Assembly: GCA_943370355.1 (NCBI GenBank)
Contig: CALRQP020000004.1
Coordinates: 62,001 to 126,000 of the forward strand
From: JADCGM01 sp943370355
GTDB taxonomy: Bacteria > Pseudomonadota > Alphaproteobacteria > Sphingomonadales > Sphingomonadaceae
DNA length: 64,000 nucleotides
Direction: 5' to 3'
A model generated the notes under the pieces. That model was not told the DNA's origin. It saw only the letters and a list, made by a program, of their open reading frames with translations, and did not search any database. A program made the position numbers and the translations under genes. Shown piece after piece: positions 18,676 through 26,712 of this stretch (positions are counted from its first letter, which is position 1; each line of letters begins with the position of its first letter).

Positions 18676-19103
18676 CGGTCGTCCTGCAGCAACGTCGCGA
18701 AACCAGGCGCGAGCCGTTCCATGTAGCGGTCCGGCCGCAGCAGCGCATGAAAGCCGCTGTCCGCGTACACCTCGTGCGCATCGCGCGTGACCAGCGCCAT
18801 GCGCCGGATGCCTTGGAACGATGGATGATCGACGAACCACTGCACCATCAGGCGACCGATCCCCTGCCCCCGGACGCTGGCCTCGACCCAAACATCCGCG
18901 AGCCACGCGAAAGTCGCGTGATCGGTAATCATTCGCGCATAGCCAACCTGCTCGCCGTTCTGGTACGCGCCAAGACAATGCGAGCCCACGATCGCCCGCT
19001 CGACGAGCGACCGCTCAATGCCTGGCGACCAATAGCTCGATGCCAGCCAGCCGTGGATGCGATCGACCTGAAGCCGCGCCTTGTCGTCCGACAGCTCGAT
19101 CAC
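18672..19103 (-). CDS. GNAT family N-acetyltransferase
   Basis: A 143-aa acetyltransferase-fold protein starting with GTG at 19103 (MIELSDDKARLQVDRIHGWLASSYW). The acetyl-CoA loop is VEASVRGQGIGRLMVQWFVDH near residues 73-93, and the C-terminal LVTRDAHEVYADSGFHAL is characteristic of the family. Both ends overlap neighbours by 4 bp (GTGA), so it sits between metX and metW as a translationally coupled gene. The acceptor is unknown. Confidence 0.9.
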   Translation of the reverse strand: MIELSDDKARLQVDRIHGWLASSYWSPGIERSLVERAIVGSHCLGAYQNGEQVGYARMITDHATFAWLADVWVEASVRGQGIGRLMVQWFVDHPSFQGIRRMALVTRDAHEVYADSGFHALLRPDRYMERLAPGFATLLQDDR

Positions 19104-20266
19104 AGACTATCCCCCGCGCGCAGGAAGCCATCGACCACCTGATGCAGTTCGGGCACGTCGAGCAAGAAGGCATCATGGCCGAGCGCTGTCTCGATCTCGA
19201 CAAAACTCACATGCGCGCGCGCAGCATTTAACGCATGCACGATGTTGCGCGATTCAACCGTCGGGTAGAGCCAGTCGCTCGTGAACGACACCACACAGAA
19301 ACGCGTGCGCGTATTCCGGAAGGCCGAGGCAAGCCGCCCGTCGGGCGTCCGCGCCGCCATGTCCAGATAATCCATCGCGCGCGTGATATAGAGATAGGAG
19401 TTGGCGTCGAACCGCTCGACGAAGCTGATCCCCTGATGGCGCAGATAGCTTTCGATCTGAAAGTCGGCATCGAAGCCAAACCCCAGTGCATCGCGCCCCT
19501 GAAGCCGACGCCCGAATTTCTCGGTCAGGCCGCTTTCCGACAAATAGGTGATGTGTGCGGCCATCCGCGCCACAGCGAGACCGGCAGCTGGCGGCTTGCC
19601 ACCATAATAGTCGCCACCCTTCCACTTTGGGTCGGCCATGATCGCCTGCCGCCCAACCTCGTGGAATGCGATATTCTGCGCCGAGTGCCGTGCAGCCGAG
19701 GCGATGACGACGGCAGAGCGCGCGCGATCCGGATAGGTGGCCACGAACTCGAGCGCCTGCATCCCGCCCATCGAACCGCCGACGACCGCAGCTAATGTCG
19801 CGATGCCAAGATGGTCGAGCAACAGCACCTGGGCACGCACCATGTCGCGGATCGTAATGACCGGGAAGCGCATCGCAAACGGCGTGCCCGTGGCGGGATC
19901 GACCGAGGCCGGACCGCTCGACCCCATGCAGGAGCCGATGACATTGGCGCAAACGATGAAATGCCGCGCCGGATCGATCGGACAACCAGGCCCGACCATG
20001 CGCGTCCACCAGCCCGGCTTACGGGTCACCGGATGCGCCGACGCGACATGCTGATCGCCGGTCAGCGCGTGGAACACCAGCACCGCGTTCGAAGCCTCGC
20101 GGTTCAAAGCCCCGTAGGTTTCGTAGGCGATATCGACGGGACCGAGCACCGCGCCGGAATCGAGCAGCAGCGGACCGGCGAGCGTGGCCCGCCGGTTCAG
20201 TCCGAACCTCTGATCGTCATTCCCGTTCACGCGCGGACCGGTAATGGCGGCGGAGAGTCCTCGCAA
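19100..20266 (-). CDS. metX: Homoserine O-acetyltransferase
   Basis: A 388-aa alpha/beta-hydrolase that acylates homoserine at the first committed step of methionine synthesis. Family blocks: GPVDIAYETYGALN, LVFHALTGDQHVAS, FIVCANVIGSCMGSSGP, the nucleophile elbow VVGGSMGGMQALEF, and the Asp and His of the triad in FTSDWLYP and IETALGHDAFLLDVPE. The annotated ATG is 20266; an in-frame GTG at 20230 (VNGNDDQRFGLN) is a good alternative. The gap to the M28 peptidase gene is only 9 bp with the first start, which leaves no space for a SAM riboswitch leader. Confidence 0.95.
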   Translation of the reverse strand: MRGLSAAITGPRVNGNDDQRFGLNRRATLAGPLLLDSGAVLGPVDIAYETYGALNREASNAVLVFHALTGDQHVASAHPVTRKPGWWTRMVGPGCPIDPARHFIVCANVIGSCMGSSGPASVDPATGTPFAMRFPVITIRDMVRAQVLLLDHLGIATLAAVVGGSMGGMQALEFVATYPDRARSAVVIASAARHSAQNIAFHEVGRQAIMADPKWKGGDYYGGKPPAAGLAVARMAAHITYLSESGLTEKFGRRLQGRDALGFGFDADFQIESYLRHQGISFVERFDANSYLYITRAMDYLDMAARTPDGRLASAFRNTRTRFCVVSFTSDWLYPTVESRNIVHALNAARAHVSFVEIETALGHDAFLLDVPELHQVVDGFLRAGDSL

Positions 20267-20275
20267 GCGCCGACG

Positions 20276-22522
20276 TTAGCTTGCCGTCCCCTCAAGGATG
20301 GCCCGCGCTGTATCGAGCCGCTTCGCATAAGCGTCGATCGCATCGGCCGTGAGCTTCGCGTAGGTCGCGGCATCGTCGAAGCGGCGGTCTTCGATGCCTT
20401 CGCGAACGCCCGGAAATGTCTTGGCCCCATAACCGGTCAGACGGCCGGGTGCGTAGGCGACATTCTTGAACCAGGGGCGACCGGGCAGGCCGCGCTCGGC
20501 GGTCAGCAGCTGGTCGATATCCTGAAGAAGGCCGTTGAGCTTCTGCCGCGCCGCAAGCGTCAGCGCTGCGCCCTTGGCGGCATAAGCTTTGTCATAAGAC
20601 GTCGCGGACGCCTTCAGTCGGTCCATCGCATTATCAAGTGCCGAGAAATCCATAAACGGCGTCAGAGTCTTGGCGACCGGTGCGCCGACAGGCTTGAGCG
20701 GATCGCTCGAAGCGGCGAATCCGCGATCGTTGAGCAGCACCTCAAGCTTCTGATCGCGCGCGCGCTGGTCCGAAGCCAGCTTCTTGAGATCGGCCAGCCA
20801 GCGTCCGAACGACGCCGCAACATCGGCATAGCGTACGGGCAGGGAATCCGCTTCCGAGGTGCGCAGCACCATCCGCCCGACGGCCTTCGACAACGCCGCA
20901 CCATATTTCAGGCCGGGATCGTCAAAACGCATGACATGGTCAAAGCTGTCGTAGATCGAGTGATACGTCCCGCTCGACTCATCCTCGCCGCCGAAGCCGA
21001 CGTTGAGCGACGGAATGCCGAGATGCGCGACGAACACCGTGTAGTCTGACCCTGATCCCAGCGGTGAGATCGGCAAGTCCCCGCCACTCTCTGCAGCAGC
21101 AAGTTCGGCCTCGTCGGTACGCCCGATCCTATCATAAGCATCGGTGCGTACGCTCGCCGCTGCGCGCTGCGCAACGGTCAGGCCGGTTTGCGGATCGGTC
21201 ACGTCGCGAACCGCGCCATTGACCATATGCTGCCAGGCCGGCGAGCCGCCCGCGCCGAAGAACCCGCGGCCATTGCTGTCGGTGTTGATGTACAGCACTG
21301 CCTTCTGCTTCAGCTCAGCGGCATGCGCTTCGCCCCATTCGGTCGAGCCAAGCAGGCCCGGCTCCTCGCCATCCCAGCTTGCATAGACGATCGTGCGTTT
21401 CGGCCGCCAGCCGGCCTTGACCATCGCGCCGAGCGCCTTGGCCTCCGACAGCATTGCGACATTGCCAGTCAGCGGATCGGACGCGCCGAACACCCAGCCG
21501 TCGTGATGATTGCCGCGCACCACCCACTCGTCGGGATATTTGCTGCCCTTGAGCATCGCGATCACATCGTAGACCGGACGCGCCTTCCACTCCGACTTCA
21601 CGGCCAGATGCACTTTCACGCCGCCGTTGCCGCCGAGGTGATAGGTGAGCGGCAGCGCTCCGCTCATGCTCGGCGGCGCAACCGGACCTCCAAGTCGCTC
21701 CAGCAGCTTCAAGGCATCGCCCCAAGACATCGGCAGCGCCGGTATCTTTAGCAGCGTAACCGCCTCCTCCCGGCTCAACCGCTTCGTGCCGGGAGTCGAG
21801 CCCTGCCCCGGCGTCAGCGGATCGCCCGGGTAAAGCGGCATGTCGAGCACCGAGCCGCGCTGCACGCCGCTGTCAGGGCGCGCACCGCCCTTCGGGTAGG
21901 CATCGCTGTTGCGGAACCCATCCTCATTGGGATCGGAATAGATGATGCAGCCGATTGCGCCATGCTGCTGCGCAAGCAGCGGCTTCAGCCCGCGCCAGCC
22001 GCCACCGTATCGGGTGAGGACGATCTTGCCGCGCACGTCAATGCCGCGCCGCGCCAGCGCCTCATAATCGGCGGGCATGCCGTAATTGGCATAGACGAGA
22101 TCGCCCGTCACATCGCCATCGCCCTGAAAAGCCACATAGGGCGGTAGCGCGGCACCTGTGTTGCCCGATGTTAGGTCGCCGACGACCGCCGGTTCTTGCC
22201 CGCCCAGTTCGATGGTTTCCGGTCCGACGAGTTCAACGGTTGTGCTGATCGGCGTCGGATAGAGTACATCGAACTGCTCGATGCGCGCGTCCCAGCCCCA
22301 GGACTTGAACAGCGCCAGCGACGCCTCGGCATTGGCCTTGTCGTGGGCCGAACCGACATGATTTGGCTGGGCGGTCATGCGCTTGAGCCATTCGACCTGA
22401 TCCTCGGCGCGGATGCCGCTATCGAGCTTGGCTTCCAGCGCCGCCTGTGCATCGGGGGCCGCCTGTGCCGCCGCGGTCATCAACGGCAGCATCAGCGCGA
22501 CGCGGCAAACGGTTTTCAGCAT
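20276..22522 (-). CDS. Secreted M28 metallopeptidase (glutamate carboxypeptidase II-like)
   Basis: A 748-aa exported zinc peptidase. MLKTVCRVALMLPLMTAAAQA is a signal peptide. A PA-like insert spans roughly residues 110-260 (DVTGDLVYANYG, IDVRGKIVLTRYG). The M28 catalytic region holds VVRGNHHDGWVFGASDPLTGN, YASWDGEEPGLLGSTEWGE and YINTDSNGRGFF. A C-terminal dimerisation domain of transferrin-receptor type follows. The start at 22522 is chosen for the signal peptide; upstream in-frame codons are not conserved in character. It would hydrolyse peptides in the periplasm or outside. metX follows after 9 bp. Confidence 0.93.
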   Translation of the reverse strand: MLKTVCRVALMLPLMTAAAQAAPDAQAALEAKLDSGIRAEDQVEWLKRMTAQPNHVGSAHDKANAEASLALFKSWGWDARIEQFDVLYPTPISTTVELVGPETIELGGQEPAVVGDLTSGNTGAALPPYVAFQGDGDVTGDLVYANYGMPADYEALARRGIDVRGKIVLTRYGGGWRGLKPLLAQQHGAIGCIIYSDPNEDGFRNSDAYPKGGARPDSGVQRGSVLDMPLYPGDPLTPGQGSTPGTKRLSREEAVTLLKIPALPMSWGDALKLLERLGGPVAPPSMSGALPLTYHLGGNGGVKVHLAVKSEWKARPVYDVIAMLKGSKYPDEWVVRGNHHDGWVFGASDPLTGNVAMLSEAKALGAMVKAGWRPKRTIVYASWDGEEPGLLGSTEWGEAHAAELKQKAVLYINTDSNGRGFFGAGGSPAWQHMVNGAVRDVTDPQTGLTVAQRAAASVRTDAYDRIGRTDEAELAAAESGGDLPISPLGSGSDYTVFVAHLGIPSLNVGFGGEDESSGTYHSIYDSFDHVMRFDDPGLKYGAALSKAVGRMVLRTSEADSLPVRYADVAASFGRWLADLKKLASDQRARDQKLEVLLNDRGFAASSDPLKPVGAPVAKTLTPFMDFSALDNAMDRLKASATSYDKAYAAKGAALTLAARQKLNGLLQDIDQLLTAERGLPGRPWFKNVAYAPGRLTGYGAKTFPGVREGIEDRRFDDAATYAKLTADAIDAYAKRLDTARAILEGTAS

Positions 22523-22587
22523 ATTAGGCCCCCCAATCGAACGATAGACCATGCTGAAGCGCGCGGCGCGCGTTGGCAAGACCGAAG

Positions 22588-23298
22588 CTAGTCCTGTTCG
22601 ATCGTAGGTTCCCGAATGTCTGGCCGCCCCTTGAAGCCCTGCGCGATGACATACCATTCGGACGAGCCCTTGCGGCTGGCCGGGGGCTTGGCGTGCGTCA
22701 CGCTGGTGAAGTGGCGTTTGAGTTCAGCGACAAGACCGTGATCAGCACCGCCTGCGAGCACCTTCGCGACGAACGAGCCGTTCTTCGCAAGAATATCGAT
22801 CGCGAAATACAGGCCATTCTCGACCAAGGCCATCGTACGGATATGGTCGGTCTGTTTGTGGCCAACGGTGTTCGCCGCCATGTCCGAGAGCACGACATCG
22901 GCATGCCCGCCGAGCGCTTCGCGCAACTTGGCTGGGGCCGCTTCGTCGAGGAAGTCCATCTGCAGGATCGTCACGCCGGGCATCGGCTCCATGGGCAGGA
23001 GATCGATTGCCGCGACCTGGGACTTGGGCCTGCGCTTCAAGACGACTTGCGACCAACCCCCCGGAGCAGCCCCAAGATCGACAACCCGGTTGGCATGACC
23101 GAGCAATTTGAAGCGCTCGTCCAATTCCAGAAGCTTATAGGCGGCCCGCGAGCGATAGCCGTCGCGCTGCGCGGCCTTCACATAAGGGTCGTTCAGCTGC
23201 CGCTCGAGCCATTTGACGGACGAGGCGGTCCGCCCGCGCGCGGTCTTCACCCGGACCTTGCCGCCCTGCGAGCGCCCCGATGGGCTGCTGCCGGTCAT
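22588..23298 (-). CDS. rlmE: 23S rRNA (uridine-2'-O-)-methyltransferase RlmE
   Basis: A 236-aa methyltransferase (FtsJ/RrmJ) that methylates U2552 (E. coli numbering) of 23S rRNA. RSRAAYKLLELDERF, VVDLGAAPGGWSQVVLKR, VLSDMAANTVGHKQTDHIRT and GSFVAKVLAGG give the SAM site and the K-D-K catalytic residues. The basic N-terminus (MTGSSPSGRSQGGKVRVKTARGR) suits RNA binding. The ATG at 23298 overlaps the ppx stop by 4 bp (ATGA), which decides the start over a longer in-frame ATG. Confidence 0.95.
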   Translation of the reverse strand: MTGSSPSGRSQGGKVRVKTARGRTASSVKWLERQLNDPYVKAAQRDGYRSRAAYKLLELDERFKLLGHANRVVDLGAAPGGWSQVVLKRRPKSQVAAIDLLPMEPMPGVTILQMDFLDEAAPAKLREALGGHADVVLSDMAANTVGHKQTDHIRTMALVENGLYFAIDILAKNGSFVAKVLAGGADHGLVAELKRHFTSVTHAKPPASRKGSSEWYVIAQGFKGRPDIREPTIEQD

Positions 23299-24338
23299 AC
23301 CCAATGTCCGTCGCGGTTCATCAGCGTCCGCAAAATCCCCTCGCGGATACCGCGATCGGCAACGCGGATCTGATCGGCCGGCCAGATCGCGAGGATCGCG
23401 TCGAGAATTGCGCATCCGGCGACGACGAGGTCGGCGCGCTCATGCCCGATGCTCGGCTCGAGTGCGCGCTCGGCGGGCGATTGACTCGCAAGCCGCGCGG
23501 AAATCTCCCGCATCGATGCGCCCGGCACGAAGCACCCATCGACCTGCCGCCGGTCATAGGTCGGCAAGCCGAGGTGCAGGCTGGCGAGAGTCGTCACGGT
23601 CCCCGACGTGCCGAGCAGGTCCGGAATACCGTCCGTGAGTGCAGCAATGCGCTGGACGAAATCGGCGAGATGGTCGGTGACCCGCACCCGCATCCGGTCA
23701 AAGGCCGCCTCGCGCGACGCCCGGTCCGGCAGGTCGCGATGCTCGGTCTCCGCCAATGACACCACGCCCCAGGGAACGCTGATCCAGTCGCGGATATCGG
23801 CCTTGCCGCGATCGTCCATGTCGACCAGGATCAACTCGGTCGAGCCGCCACCGATATCGAACACCAGCGACTGACCGGCGTGTGCGAGCAGCGACTGACA
23901 GCCCAGAACAGCCAGCCTCGCCTCCTCGGCGGGCGAAATCACATCGAGGGCAATGCCGGTCTCGTCATAGACCCGCTCGACAAAGGCAATGCCATTGGAG
24001 GCCCGCCGGCAAGCCTCGGTCGCGACATTACGGGTGAGGTGCACTTCGCGGCGGCGAATCTTGTCGGCGCAGATGCGCAGCGCCTCGATCGCGCGGTCCT
24101 GCGCCTCGTCGGAAATACGGTCGCTCTGCAGCAGGCCTTCGCCGAGCCGGACCACGCGCGAAAACGCATCGACGACATAGAAACCGCCCCGCGCGGGACG
24201 CGCGACCAGCAGGCGACAATTGTTCGTTCCAAGATCAAGCGCCGCATAAACTTTGCGGTTCGCCGCTTCGCGCGGCGGTGCGCGGTCATTGGCAGGAAAA
24301 GCCCGGGTTACCCCGGGTGTCGGCAGGATCGTCGCCAT
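23295..24338 (-). CDS. ppx: Ppx/GppA family phosphatase
   Basis: A 347-aa ASKHA-fold phosphatase that acts on polyphosphate or (p)ppGpp; the exact substrate is not resolvable. Phosphate-1 motif YAALDLGTNNCRLLVA near residue 32, EGLLQSDRIS, phosphate-2 motif LVFDIGGGSTELILVD and the adenosine-motif-like DLLGTSGTVTTLASLHLG are all present. It lacks the C-terminal HD-like domain of long E. coli Ppx, as is usual for the short alphaproteobacterial form. It is upstream of and coupled to rlmE. Confidence 0.92.
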   Translation of the reverse strand: MATILPTPGVTRAFPANDRAPPREAANRKVYAALDLGTNNCRLLVARPARGGFYVVDAFSRVVRLGEGLLQSDRISDEAQDRAIEALRICADKIRRREVHLTRNVATEACRRASNGIAFVERVYDETGIALDVISPAEEARLAVLGCQSLLAHAGQSLVFDIGGGSTELILVDMDDRGKADIRDWISVPWGVVSLAETEHRDLPDRASREAAFDRMRVRVTDHLADFVQRIAALTDGIPDLLGTSGTVTTLASLHLGLPTYDRRQVDGCFVPGASMREISARLASQSPAERALEPSIGHERADLVVAGCAILDAILAIWPADQIRVADRGIREGILRTLMNRDGHWV

Positions 24339-24472
24339 TCGTCACTCCAACCGGGGCACTTCGTTCCCGGCACTTAACGTGACGCTAGCACTTGATCGTG
24401 CAACACCGCAACCGGTGGCCGAGCGGCGTTGACAGCCCGGAGTCGGCCCCCTAGTTAGCGCCTCCGCGACGC

Positions 24473-24546
24473 TGCCCTGTCGTCTAATGGTAAGACCACG
24501 GACTCTGACTCCGTTAATCGAGGTTCGAATCCTCGCGGGGCATCCA
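24473..24546 (+). tRNA. tRNA-Gln (anticodon CTG)
   Basis: Folds as a cloverleaf of 71 bases plus an encoded CCA. The acceptor TGCCCTG (24473-24479) pairs with CGGGGCA, ending at 24542, with one G-U pair. The D arm is GTCT/AGAC, and the anticodon stem is ACGGA/TCCGT around loop CTCTGAC, which gives CTG for codon CAG. The T arm is CGAGG-TTCGAAT-CCTCG, followed by discriminator T and CCA. It is the only tRNA I found in the window. Confidence 0.95.
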
Positions 24547-24557
24547 TCGCACTGGCG

Positions 24558-25733
24558 CTACGGCGCGATCCCCAACTCCTTTGCAGCAGCATCGAATTGC
24601 GCGAGAGTTGCGCTGTCGCCTGCAAATGCGGCCTTGGCCGAGCGGTAGGATGCCGTTGCCTGGGCCGTTTCACCGAGCACGGTCCGGGCACGCATCAGCC
24701 GCAGCCAGCCTTGAGCATCCTTCGGGTTCTGCGCGAGCCGGGACGCCAGCCCGTCGACCATGCCACGGATCATCGCCTGCTGTTCGCCGGGCCGCATCTT
24801 CTGGGCCGCAGCGACCGCATCCGGATCAGGGCTTGGCATGACGCCCGTCGTGGCTGGACCTACCGGGCCGACAGACGCAGCAGGTGCCGCCGGAAGCATG
24901 CTCGCGACGTCGATATTTGCCTTCTGCCCCGCCTCGGTCACGATGCGGCGGAGTTCGCCGGCCCAGGGTGCGTCGGCGGGTGCCTCCTTGAGCAACGCGA
25001 CCCAATCGGCGATCGCGCCCTTCAGGTCGCCACGCTGTTCCTTGAGCAGCGCGAGGAAATAGCGTGAGCGCGCATCGCTGCCGTCAAGCGCGCGCGCCTG
25101 TTCGAACGCCGCCTGTGCTGCGGGTGTGACCGTTCCGCCCGAGGCCTGCACCAGCGCCTCGCCCATCGCCGACACATAGGTTGCATCCTTGGGGTTTATC
25201 GCCGCCGCCTTGCGATAGGCTTCGGCCGATTCGGAAAAGCGGCGCGTCTGGAAATAGGACCAGCCGAGCATGCGCCAGCCTTCCGGGTCGCCCGGATTGG
25301 CTGCCATCTTGGCTTCGAGCTGGCCGATCATACCGGCAACTTCGCCGGGTGCGCCGGGCTGCGGGGCAGCAGCGGCGGGCGCTGCGTTAGTTGGCTGCGC
25401 CATGTCGGGCCGGCCGAGCGAAATGTAGAGGCCGGTCGAAAGCCCGGCGAGCACTGCCGCTGCGCCGACGGCGAGCCAAGTGCGCAGGCCCGTCGCGAGT
25501 GGGCGCGACGGCACGACGATCGTGGCACCTTCCGCGAGCATGCGCCGCTGCAGTTCCAGCCGCAGCGGTGCGGCTTCGGCTTCCGGAAGCGAATCGAGTT
25601 CGGCCAGCTGTTGCCGCAGCACCGACAGCGCATCCTGCCGCGCGGCGCGGTCGTCGTACCGGCGGGCCAGTGGGAATGCGAGCGCGGCTGCGGCGATCGC
25701 CACCATGACCGTCAGTATTACCCAGAGCGTCAA
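24558..25733 (-). CDS. ccmI: Cytochrome c maturation protein CcmI (TPR)
   Basis: A 391-aa membrane-anchored apocytochrome c chaperone. The N-terminal helix WVILTVMVAIAAAALAFPLARR and a second helix at LAVGAAAVLAGLSTGLYISL flank a short coiled region with LSVLRQQLAELDSL. TPR repeats follow (GWRMLGWSYFQTRRFSESAEAYRKAAAINP; ARSRYFLALLKEQRGDLKGAIADW). A second C-terminal TPR-like segment ends the protein. The ATG overlaps the ccmH stop by 4 bp. It ends 12 bp from tRNA-Gln, on the opposite strand. Confidence 0.92.
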   Translation of the reverse strand: MTLWVILTVMVAIAAAALAFPLARRYDDRAARQDALSVLRQQLAELDSLPEAEAAPLRLELQRRMLAEGATIVVPSRPLATGLRTWLAVGAAAVLAGLSTGLYISLGRPDMAQPTNAAPAAAAPQPGAPGEVAGMIGQLEAKMAANPGDPEGWRMLGWSYFQTRRFSESAEAYRKAAAINPKDATYVSAMGEALVQASGGTVTPAAQAAFEQARALDGSDARSRYFLALLKEQRGDLKGAIADWVALLKEAPADAPWAGELRRIVTEAGQKANIDVASMLPAAPAASVGPVGPATTGVMPSPDPDAVAAAQKMRPGEQQAMIRGMVDGLASRLAQNPKDAQGWLRLMRARTVLGETAQATASYRSAKAAFAGDSATLAQFDAAAKELGIAP

Positions 25734-26182
25734 GATAGATCCCCCTTCAGCAGCGCCTGCAGGCGTTGCTCTTCATCTTTGGTCAGTGCTGCCTCGGCGT
25801 CGCTCCGCCGTCGCCGGACATAGGTCAGCACGCCAAACCCGCCTGCGAGCAGCACCGCGAGCGGCCCCAGCCACAGCGCATAGGTCGCAGTTTCGAACGG
25901 CGGCTTGAGCAGCACGAAATGCCCATAGCGTGCGACGAGATATTGCTTGGCCTGTTCGTCGGTCGCGCCTTTGACGAGCTGCTCACGCAGCAGCACGCGC
26001 AGATCGCGCGCGAGCGGTGCATCCGAATCGTCGATCGACTGATTCTGGCAGACGACGCAGCGCAGGTCCTGACTGAGCGCCCGCGCCCGCGCCTCGAGGA
26101 CTGGATCGGCAAGTTGCTCGTCAGGTTGGACCGCCTGCGCGGTGCCGGCCCAGAGCAGCAAAGCGAAGGCCAGCCGCTTCAT
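25730..26182 (-). CDS. ccmH: Cytochrome c maturation protein CcmH
   Basis: A 150-aa periplasmic thiol oxidoreductase anchored by a C-terminal helix. It has a signal peptide (MKRLAFALLLWAGTAQA), the redox motif LRCVVCQNQSIDDSDAPLARDLR near residue 41, and the KQYLVARYGHFVLLKPPF block. The LWLGPLAVLLAGGFGVLTYV helix is the anchor. It reduces the haem-binding cysteines of apocytochrome c. ATGA overlaps link it to ccmG upstream and ccmI downstream. Confidence 0.95.
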   Translation of the reverse strand: MKRLAFALLLWAGTAQAVQPDEQLADPVLEARARALSQDLRCVVCQNQSIDDSDAPLARDLRVLLREQLVKGATDEQAKQYLVARYGHFVLLKPPFETATYALWLGPLAVLLAGGFGVLTYVRRRRSDAEAALTKDEEQRLQALLKGDLS

Positions 26183-26712
26183 GCTTCTTTCCCCAGCTTG
26201 TCCATGAGCGGCTTGATCGTGCCCTCCCAGCCATCGGCGTCGATCGGCCCGATCTGCTTGTAACGCACGCGGCCATGGCGATCGACGACGAAGGTTTCCG
26301 GCGCGCCGGTCACGCCGAGATCGATGCCGACGCGGCCATTCTCGTCATTTGCGACCATGCGATAGGGATTGCCGAACTCGGCGAGCCAGCCGGCGCCGTC
26401 TGCCGGCTTGTCCTTCCAATCGAGCCCGTAGATCGGCACGCCCTGATCCTTGAGGCCCATCAGGAAGGGATGTTCCTGACGGCAGGCACCACACCAGGAT
26501 GCGAACACATTCAATAATTTGGGCTCGCCGGTGAAGCTGGCGGTTGAAAAGCCCGGCTCGCCGGGATGGACGCCGGGCAGGTCGAATTGCGGCAGCGGCT
26601 TGTCGATGAGCACCGACGGGATTTGCGACGGATCATGCCGCAGTCCGACGGCGAAGGCGGCGATCAGGCCGATGAACAGGACCACCGGCAGTCCGAACAG
26701 CAACCGCTTCAT
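26179..26712 (-). CDS. ccmG: Thiol:disulfide interchange protein CcmG/DsbE
   Basis: A 177-aa membrane-anchored thioredoxin-like protein. The N-terminal anchor is LLFGLPVVLFIGLIAAFAVGL, and the redox motif is NVFASWCGACRQEHPFL with WCGAC. Later blocks are IYGLDWKDKPADGAGWLAEFG and VTGAPETFVVDRHGRV with the cis-Pro. It supplies electrons to CcmH and apocytochromes. It overlaps ccmF and ccmH by 4 bp each. The CGAC dipeptide differs from the E. coli CPTC motif. Confidence 0.94.
   Translation of the reverse strand: MKRLLFGLPVVLFIGLIAAFAVGLRHDPSQIPSVLIDKPLPQFDLPGVHPGEPGFSTASFTGEPKLLNVFASWCGACRQEHPFLMGLKDQGVPIYGLDWKDKPADGAGWLAEFGNPYRMVANDENGRVGIDLGVTGAPETFVVDRHGRVRYKQIGPIDADGWEGTIKPLMDKLGKEA

Noticed and set aside
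20230..20275. A possible SAM riboswitch upstream of metX.
   Set aside because: Only 9-45 bp separate metX from the upstream gene, too little for a riboswitch fold.
24455..24691. A 78-residue minus-strand reading frame over the tRNA, with the peptide GFEPRLTESESVVLPLDDRA.
   Set aside because: This peptide is the well-known antisense translation of a tRNA gene; the region is tRNA-Gln.
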